The translations under genes and the position numbers were made by a program. Of a stretch of 64,000 bases of DNA, positions 57,506-64,000 are shown piece by piece; position 1 is the stretch's first letter; every line of letters starts with the position of its first letter. Source of the DNA: Zizania palustris (lineage: Eukaryota > Streptophyta > Magnoliopsida > Poales > Poaceae); NCBI GenBank assembly GCA_019279435.1, contig JAAALK010000080.1, forward strand, positions 30,844,778 through 30,908,777. The letters are read 5' to 3'. The notes beneath the pieces were generated by a model. That model was not told the DNA's origin. It saw only the letters and a program-made list of their open reading frames with translations, and did not search any database.

Positions 57506-58260
57506 CAGTGAGTACCACTCAAGCGATTATTCTTCATGGATAACTATTCTTAGATTATATTATTATATAGTACCTGTAGAATCAATATTGGCCCAATCAT
57601 AAAAAAATTATTTTTATGCTACCACTATTTTATGATATAAGGCATATATTTTTCTACATAATCTTTAAAGTAGAATGTTTACTATGATTTATTTTTAATA
57701 TATATCATCAATAACTATTAAGGTAAGAACATAGGAAAGTACTATCAAATATCAATCTAAATATATAGCATGCATAACACTAAATTTAAATATTTTAATT
57801 TAATTATTAGTTAACATTATAAATGTTGATTTTATTAAAAATATGAATGTCTTATTTAATAGCTATAGTTAGGATATATAGTAGGATAGGAACGCCCCCT
57901 GGGTTTTCTAATCCTAGCAGCAGAGACGACGGCATATTGGTTCTATATTTCAGAATAAAATCCCTCACCTTTAGTATCGGCTATACATCTCAGTGTAATA
58001 AAAGTCATACCTTTAGTGCGGGTTAGACATCTTAATTGGTACAACCAGATTTTTTAATCTTTATTGAAATTATTCTTAGTTATTCAGTGTAGTTTTTCAT
58101 TCCTTTTTTGTATGTCCTTTATTTCGTTTAGTTTTACGGTTGATTTTTATTTCTATCAACAATCGCCATATAAAGTTATGATTTATATATAAATGGTAAA
58201 AACAATATATACAATATGAATGCTTTAAATACATATAGTTCTAACCCTTAAATAATAAAA
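57506..58260. other. AT-rich intron or intergenic sequence
   Basis: No gene was seen. Words like CCTTTAGTATCGGCTATACATC and ACCTTTAGTGCGGGTTAGACAT (57970-58035) resemble those at 62720-62945 and may be one end of an element interrupted by the CACTA at 58647. Confidence 0.4.
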
Positions 58261-58261
58261 C

Positions 58262-58490
58262 CTATTCATCATCGCCATCCTTCTACTCACCCTCATCGTC
58301 ACTGTTGCCATCGACATCGTCATCATTGCCACTGTCATTTGGTATCATCATCGTTGTCGTCGTCCTCATCATCATTGCCACCGTCATTGGTATCATCACT
58401 GTTGTCATCGTCCTCAACATCGTCATCGATGTCTCTACCACTGCCACCCTCTATTTTTTTTCTTCTTCTACCTTTTCTTCCTTCTAATCT
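58262..58490 (+). repeat. CATCATCG/GTCATCGTC simple-sequence region
   Basis: An imperfect trinucleotide run with CATCGTC and CACCGTCAT variants. On the minus strand it codes for Asp/Asn-rich acidic text, so reading frames here are low-complexity artefacts unless proven otherwise. Confidence 0.8.
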
Positions 58491-59189
58491 TCCGACTACA
58501 TCTCTCGGCAATGGAATCAATAACATTACGGATAGCATTACATGTACTAACATCCATATCGTTATCTTCAGCCATCGCTCTAGCCACCTCCGAATCCTCA
58601 TCATTCTAGATAATACATGCAATAAAGAATCATTGGATGTTGAGGCCACTACAAGAAATATGACCTTCTATGACATTTAGTATTTGTCATAAAGAGAGAG
58701 TTTTATGTCACAAGGTATAATTTGTGATGATGCGGTGATGAAAAATAAATTGTCACAGAAGGTGCGTCTCTAAATGGATTCTGTGACAAACAAGATGAAA
58801 ACGTCACCGATTTATGACAATCAAAATCATCACAGTTTGATCAGAAAACATCACAAATCATTTGTTTGCCTGCTGCCACATGGCAGATGATTAGGCAAGA
58901 TGACTAGACGTATGACGTAGTATGTGATGTGAATTATGACATGGCATATGACGTGACATGTGACGTGAATCAAATTACATTGGGCCAGAATAATTAATTT
59001 AGGTATGTTTTCAAACAGGCCAAGCCCATTAAAAGGCAGTTCTTGTTGGGTCAGGCCCATTTTGCTTCTGTTTTGAGAGAGGCCAAATTCAAGTTGGGCC
59101 AAATTTAAAGTCCAGATTGATCTAAGAAAGTATAGCCCCAAAACAGCATCACACATTTTCAATTTCAATAACATCATAGAATTTACATT

Positions 59190-59370
59190 TGCAACAATTT
59201 CAACACTACAACATCACTTATTTACATTTGTATTTAAATAATTTAAACACATCAGAATTTACACTACAACACTACAACAACATTTACATTTACAACAATT
59301 TAAACACATCAGAATTTACACTACAACAACATTTACATTTGCAACAATTTAAACACATCAGTATGGTACT
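59190..59370 (+). repeat. ~50-bp tandem repeats, about 3 copies
   Basis: Units share AATTTAAACACATCAGAATT and ACACTACAACAACATTTACA. The reading frame across them (Asn/Tyr/Leu-rich) is an artefact. Confidence 0.8.
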
Positions 59371-59479
59371 TCTTGGCAAGCTTGTTTACAATCTTCTTGT
59401 TCTTGTTCATCTTCTTAAGAGCTTCTCAGCTAGTAAACATGTCATACAGAATAATCTCAGGACAAATCAAAAAAGGAAA

Positions 59480-60280
59480 CTGAAAGGATTAGGGTTTTGT
59501 CAAAACATTGAGAGGGAGGGCCCAAATATCAGTGAACTTGTACCTGTTAGTTTTTCAGATCTTAGGAGGAGAGGGAGGGCCGAGTCCCTCTCCTCCCCTT
59601 GCTAGCTAGGGTTTTCGGCGTCAGACCCCTTGGACCGACACCGTCACTGTACTTCGAATCCTAAGAAAATCCCTATGTTAGACCCTCTGCAAACCCCTAA
59701 GAATCCCCTCACTAGGGTTAGGGGGCAAAGGATTAGGGATATGGTTTTCACCCTAATCCTAATCCTAACCCTAACCCTAACTATGACTAAGCTCAAGGAA
59801 CGGGGACACATCTCGTAGCCGTCACCAAATCCACCTCGCCGGAGTCTGGGAAGAAGACGACGGCTCACCGCCACTAGTCACTGAAGCTTCGGTGGAGCAT
59901 CCATGGGACCGGCCGACTCATCGCCGCCGTGAACCGGCTCGATGGAGTGCTGCTCGCTGCCTCGCCCTCGGTTGAGCGGGCGCTCCGGCGAGTGGGCCCG
60001 CGACGGCGCTCTCCGCTACCCACGCTCTCTGACCGCTCCACGCTCACTAGTGCTTGCACATGCATGCGTTGGCAATGGATTAGGGTTTTGAGCGTGGCGG
60101 GGCGTGGGGTTTTATCCAGGCATCGATCGTGTGTGGTCGTCGGATCAGATTCGATGACCAGCATTGATTGGGTCTGTATTTTGCCTAGGCGGAAGTGCAG
60201 TTTTGCGGCCCAGGCCCAAGTTGCACGTGCGGGGGTGCGTGGAATTCCCGGTCTAGGCCCAGGTTAAGTTGGCCTGCACA
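59480..60280. other. GC-rich block inside the CACTA, possible first exon or captured gene piece
   Basis: A sharp GC rise lies between AT-rich flanks. Frames on both strands are Arg/Ser/Pro-rich (plus 59929-60267; minus 59874-60164) without domains. Short TAGGGTTTTG and CTCGCCG words are typical of grass 5' leaders. Not identified. Confidence 0.35.
59751..59782 (+). repeat. interstitial telomere-like repeat
   Basis: CCCTAATCCTAATCCTAACC continues as CTAACCCTAAC. This is about five units of the CCCTAA family, short of the plant telomere unit CCCTAAA by one A, with variants. The motif is also a common plant promoter element (telo box) in leaders. Confidence 0.8.
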
Positions 60281-60360
60281 CTATTCAGGCTTAATTTAGT
60301 TTTATTTTCCAGAATTTTAGTATTGAATTTCGTGATTTAATATTTTCTGGAAATTAAGAA

Positions 60361-61870
60361 AAATTCCCAAAATGTCTTTAAATTTATTGGATATTAACTA
60401 AAAATAGACTGAACAACATGAATATAATTTTTTGTTCATTATTTCAGGCACTGGTAGTTCAGATTTGACCTATTTCAATTTAAATCCTAGAAAATCACTT
60501 AATGAATTACAAATAGTAATATGAACCAGAAAATACCAAAATTTTAAATTAGATAAGTTATGTTGTATTTTGGTTGTAAAAAAAGTTTCAAGTTCAAACG
60601 AGAATTTAACTATCGATTTTCTTTCAAACCTTCCTCATTCCTTCTCTAAATCCTAATTCGTCTTTGGAGAATGTGTGGTTTCTTAACATCATACATGAAA
60701 TATTTATCAAAATATTTTTAATTTTTTATCACAGTATCTACGTATCATAACACAACACCGTGATAAGTCTCATGTTTTTTAGACTTCACTAGATTTTTTT
60801 GAATTAAAAAACTATAAAGCTCCATGTTGCTGATCGAGTGTCATAACCTAGATTTTTCATAATGTCTTTAAATTTATTGGATATTAACTTAAAATAGACT
60901 GAAAAACGTGAATAGTATTTTTCTATAAATTTTTATTTATTATTTCAGGCACTTTTAGTTCATATTTGAACTATTTCAATTTAAATCCTAGAAAATCACT
61001 TAATGAATTAAAAATAATAATCTGACCCAGAAAAATACCAAAATTTTAAATTAGATGTTGTATTTTGTTTGTAAAAGAAGTTTTAAGTTCAAACGAGAAT
61101 TTAACTATCAATTTACTTTCAAACCTTCTTTATTCCTTCTCTAAATCCTAATTTATCCTTAGAGAATATCTGGTTTCTTAACATCCTACATGAAAAATTT
61201 ATCGAAATATTTTTAAATTTTTATCACAGTATCTACGTATCATAACGCAATATCATAATAAGTCTCATTTTTTAGACTTCACTAGATTTTTTAGAATTAA
61301 AAAACTATAAAGCTCCTTGTTGTCGATCGAGTGTCGCAACTTAGATTTTTCATAATGCCTTTAAATTTATTTGATATTAACTAAAAATAGACTGAAAAAA
61401 ATGAATATAATTTTTCTATAATTTTTTGTTCATTATTTCAGGCACTTGTAGTTCAGGTTTTACCCATTTCAATTTAAATTCTAGAAAATCACTTAATGAA
61501 TTAAAAATAGTAATCTTATCTAAAAATGCCAAAATTTTAAATTATATAAGTTATGTTGTATTTTGATTGTAAAAATGTTTCAAATTTAAACGAGGATTTA
61601 AACATAAGTAAAAAATTCCTAAAAAATGAAAAAGTGAATAAAAAAAGTTTGAGGTAGCAAGACACTTGTAGTCCATTATTTCAAGCACTTGTAGTTCAGA
61701 TTTTACCTATTTTAATTTAAATATTAGAAAATCACTTGATGAATTAAAAATAGTAATCCAACCTAGAAAAATACCAAAAATTTAAATTAGATAATTTATG
61801 TTGTATTTTGATTGTAAAACAAATTTCAAGTTTAAACGAGGATTTAAACATCAATAAAAATCCTAAAAAA
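60361..61870 (-). repeat. ~495-bp tandem repeats inside the CACTA, about 3 copies
   Basis: CTTTAAATTTATTGGATATT starts units at about 60377, 60864 and 61359, with a partial unit after 61670. Each contains ATTATTTCAGGCACTTGTAG, CAATTTAAATCCTAGAAAATC and ATGTTGTATTTTGATTG-like words. It is homologous to 37780-38390 and, inverted, to 7679-8890 and to 10500-11000 in the same sense. Confidence 0.85.
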
Positions 61871-62461
61871 ATGAAAAAGTAAATAAAAAATACCCCACAC
61901 CAGTAGGCTATGTGTACTGACTCAATATAGGGAATGAGAGATATTTTATCTTCCTTAATTCGCCACTGTTTTTCTATTTTACTTCCGTCCCTTGTACTGT
62001 TTTTTTCTATTTTGCCTCCCTTCCTTGTACCGTGGCCCCACCTGTAAGTGGACCCTCCCTTGTTTTGTGGCCCCACCTGTAAGTGCATTAAGTTATCAAA
62101 GTGATTAAATCCTACAAACACAATTAATGAATTAAAAACTTGCTCACATTTATTATCTTGTAATTTTTATAATAATAAAAGTGACAAGTGGGTCCCACAT
62201 TTCCATGTAGGATGACATGTGGTTTATACCTGCCAACATGACATTCTTGGCTATGACAAAAAATCATGTATATATAATTTCGTCACAAAAGCCATGTCTT
62301 AATTGGGTATGACGATTTTTTCTTAGCTTTAGTGACGCATAATAATTTTTTGTCATTAAATTGAACTTGTAGTCTCAATACATCATAAACACCGTGATTT
62401 TATGATGAATAGCTTCGTTGTCACTATATATTTGTCATAGAAGGTCAAATTTCTTGTAGTG

Positions 62462-63211
62462 AGGACGCCATCCATCAAACGTTTAATGAAAAGAGTACTT
62501 AAAAAGAATTGTTATCTCAAGAAACAAAATAAACACCGAAAAAATACATACTAGTGTGAGAACGACATAGAGAGGGAGAATAGCGAAGAGAACTGTTTTT
62601 TGTAAGAAGCATGGGGATAACAAGCAAACATTGTCGGACAATCCCTCTTAATATAATCATACATTTAGTATCAGTTAAAGTTATCAACAAAGTTACTGAA
62701 ACGACGTGTGAGAAACTTTTATTACATTGCAGAGTCATACCTTTAGTAAAGTTATCAACCGGTGCTAAAGGATAGATGAAAAATCAAGCGTAATTGCCAA
62801 AAATGATGCGTGAGAAACTTTTAGTATAAGTCATACTTTTAGTACCAGTTGAAGTTATCAACTAATAGTAAAGTGCAAACGAACAATGGAGCATAATTAT
62901 TAAAATGACGTGTAAGAAATTTGTAGTATAGAGTCATACCTTTAGTATCAATGTTAGTTCAATAATAAAACTAACACTGTTGTGTATTTACACTATTTTT
63001 TATATATAAACCATGATATATTAATTCTATATCTAAATACACATATATACTAAATTTATTTGCATAGCTTACATAATATTATGTGGACAATTTCAAATTA
63101 AATTAATATGGCATATATTAACTTAAAATGTCAAAATATATTTACATAAATGTTTTGATAACAAGCAATGTGACATTATTCTTATAGAACATACATAACA
63201 TAGAGATGAAT
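62462..63211. other. repeat-rich flank with ~120-bp units
   Basis: At 62640-62960 three diverged units share GACGTGTGAGAAACTTTTA, AGAGTCATACCTTTAGTA and GAAGTTATCAAC. CCTTTAGTA-type words also occur at 57970-58035 on the other side of the CACTA, suggesting one older element split by it. No coding region recognised; 63000-63200 is AT-rich. Confidence 0.45.
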
Positions 63212-64000
63212 TTACAACACAGACATAACAACCTCTAGTGTACCATTGTTGATATGGAAATGAAAAACACATACTGCGCCGACAACTAAATCTTTGGCTC
63301 GCAGAAATTGACCAAAATCAGTCGTCATGTAGCATCATCCATTTGTGACTTATGCAATGCAATTGGGAGTATCGTACTTCTGTGAGGTCTATTGGTTTAG
63401 GTGAGGCATGATATACTTATCATGGTATTGTCTTAAAAAGTATTGCTATGAATAAAATATATTGGTAGCTAGTTAGACGAGTCAAGTGTAAATATACAGA
63501 TGTTTGCAATTAAGACATGTGCAAAATACTTACCACTGATTTCTTATTGACGATCGAGGGATTGATTGTGCATACATACAAGTGAGTCTTGGAGGATATA
63601 CTAGCCGAGATATCTTGTAAAAAAGTCTTCCTTGCTGGAGTCATATATGTATGATTTCCAAGATAATAGATATTCTTTAGTTGGTCCATTTAGTTGGTAT
63701 CGCGCTTCCTAGCTATCTGTTTCCCTTTCTTTGGAGCATTGCTAGGGCTCTCCCATGATATTATAAAAAACCAATTTAAGTACATAAATAAAATATACAT
63801 GTCTAGTAAGTAATGTCAGTTTGTTATAGATATCATTGCTGCTGTCCTCAACTTTTATGGTTGTTGATGTCTTTTCATCACCAAAGTTAGTGTAAAATTT
63901 GGTAATAACAGTCAATGGGGCATGTCACATTATTATTACCACATAGTCTCCTTGTTTTAGGCCAACTCTTTTACTAAATTTGAGCTAACCTATGTGAAGA
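63212..64000 (-). pseudogene. B3-domain (REM-like) DNA-binding protein gene, decayed, runs off right edge
   Basis: The minus-strand translation of three exon-like pieces fits a plant protein with two B3 domains. The first (64000 to about 63845) has SKRVGLKQGDYVVIIM, the end of a B3 domain. The second (about 63741-63534) has the linker and next B3 start: YLGNHTYMTPARKTFLQDIS, then SSKTHLYVCTINPSIVNKK, ending at a GTAAGT donor (63533-63528). The third (to 63212) has FLRAKDLVVGAVCVFHFHIN and GTLEVVMSVL then a stop, the end of the second B3. Such proteins are nuclear transcription factors. In-frame stops at 63925-63927, 63690-63692 and 63335-63337 indicate a pseudogene, although exon edges might avoid one or two. 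Confidence 0.55.

Larger units (their letters stand above)
58647..62461. mobile_element. complete CACTA transposon, 3815 bp, non-autonomous
   Basis: The left terminus CACTACAAGAAATATGACCT and the inverted right terminus CACTACAAGAAATTTGACCT agree over about 28 of 29 bases, then both continue with GTCATA-type subterminal motifs. Flanks read AGGC before and AGG after, an imperfect 3-bp duplication. The interior has a short tandem-repeat zone (59190-59370), a GC-rich block with telomere-like repeats (59480-60280) and ~500-bp tandem repeats (60361-61870). No transposase domain was seen. The termini resemble those of the inner CACTA (33259-53308), so that type of element could have mobilised it. 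Confidence 0.88.

Noticed and set aside
58335..58649. Minus-strand acidic frame (Asp/Asn-rich)
   Set aside because: The acidic half comes from a CAT/GTC simple repeat and the frame ends at the CACTA terminus; no coding support.
59189..59605. Asn/Tyr/Leu-rich 138-codon plus-strand frame
   Set aside because: The first half is a ~50-bp tandem repeat and the rest has no recognisable domain.

Overview
This is plant nuclear DNA, almost certainly from a grass and probably a large-genome panicoid (sorghum, sugarcane or maize alliance). The evidence is indirect. It rests on two Ty1/Copia elements of Sirevirus type, several CACTA (En/Spm) transposons, small grass-type inverted-repeat elements, GC-rich first exons ending in GT donors, and subfamily XII-like LRR receptor kinases. 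No species-specific gene was recognised.

Layout. 1-1142: the 5' part of a minus-strand LRR receptor kinase, broken near its start. 1143-7425: small inverted-repeat elements, an orphan CACTA end and a Gypsy integrase scrap. 7429-10117: a complete non-autonomous CACTA element with an AAT target duplication. 10340-12141: CACTA and retroelement debris. 12142-22791: a complete Sirevirus with 1.63-kb LTRs and a CTTGT target duplication; its gag and pol are broken by two frameshifts and a nonsense codon. 23611-24225: an inverted-repeat element with a GC-rich core. 24429-24680: a small poly-alanine reading frame. 25053-29240: a second minus-strand LRR receptor kinase, nearly complete but with a kinase-domain frameshift and no usable start. 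30440-57205: a four-layer nest. An ~84-bp tandem array was split by an outer CACTA (30740-56908). That was invaded by an inner CACTA (33259-53308) carrying both usual transposase genes on the minus strand. The inner element's transposase gene was then hit by a second Sirevirus (42561-51036, AATGC target duplication). 57375-57505: the first exon of a probable secreted protein, whose promoter abuts the remaining ~84-bp units. 58647-62461: another CACTA element with matching termini. 63212-64000: a decayed B3-domain gene running off the right edge.

The host genes (two receptor kinases, the secreted-protein exon, the B3 gene) have no visible functional link. They are islands in repeats, and three of the four carry lesions. 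The least explained signals are a ~350-bp direct duplication flanking the inner CACTA, with shared nonsense codons, in place of a 3-bp target duplication; a ~500-bp repeat shared by CACTA elements with different termini; a small C/H-rich and coiled-coil gene inside the inner CACTA; and the repeat array in the promoter of the secreted-protein exon. No RNA genes or CRISPR arrays were seen. All divergence counts are by-eye estimates.
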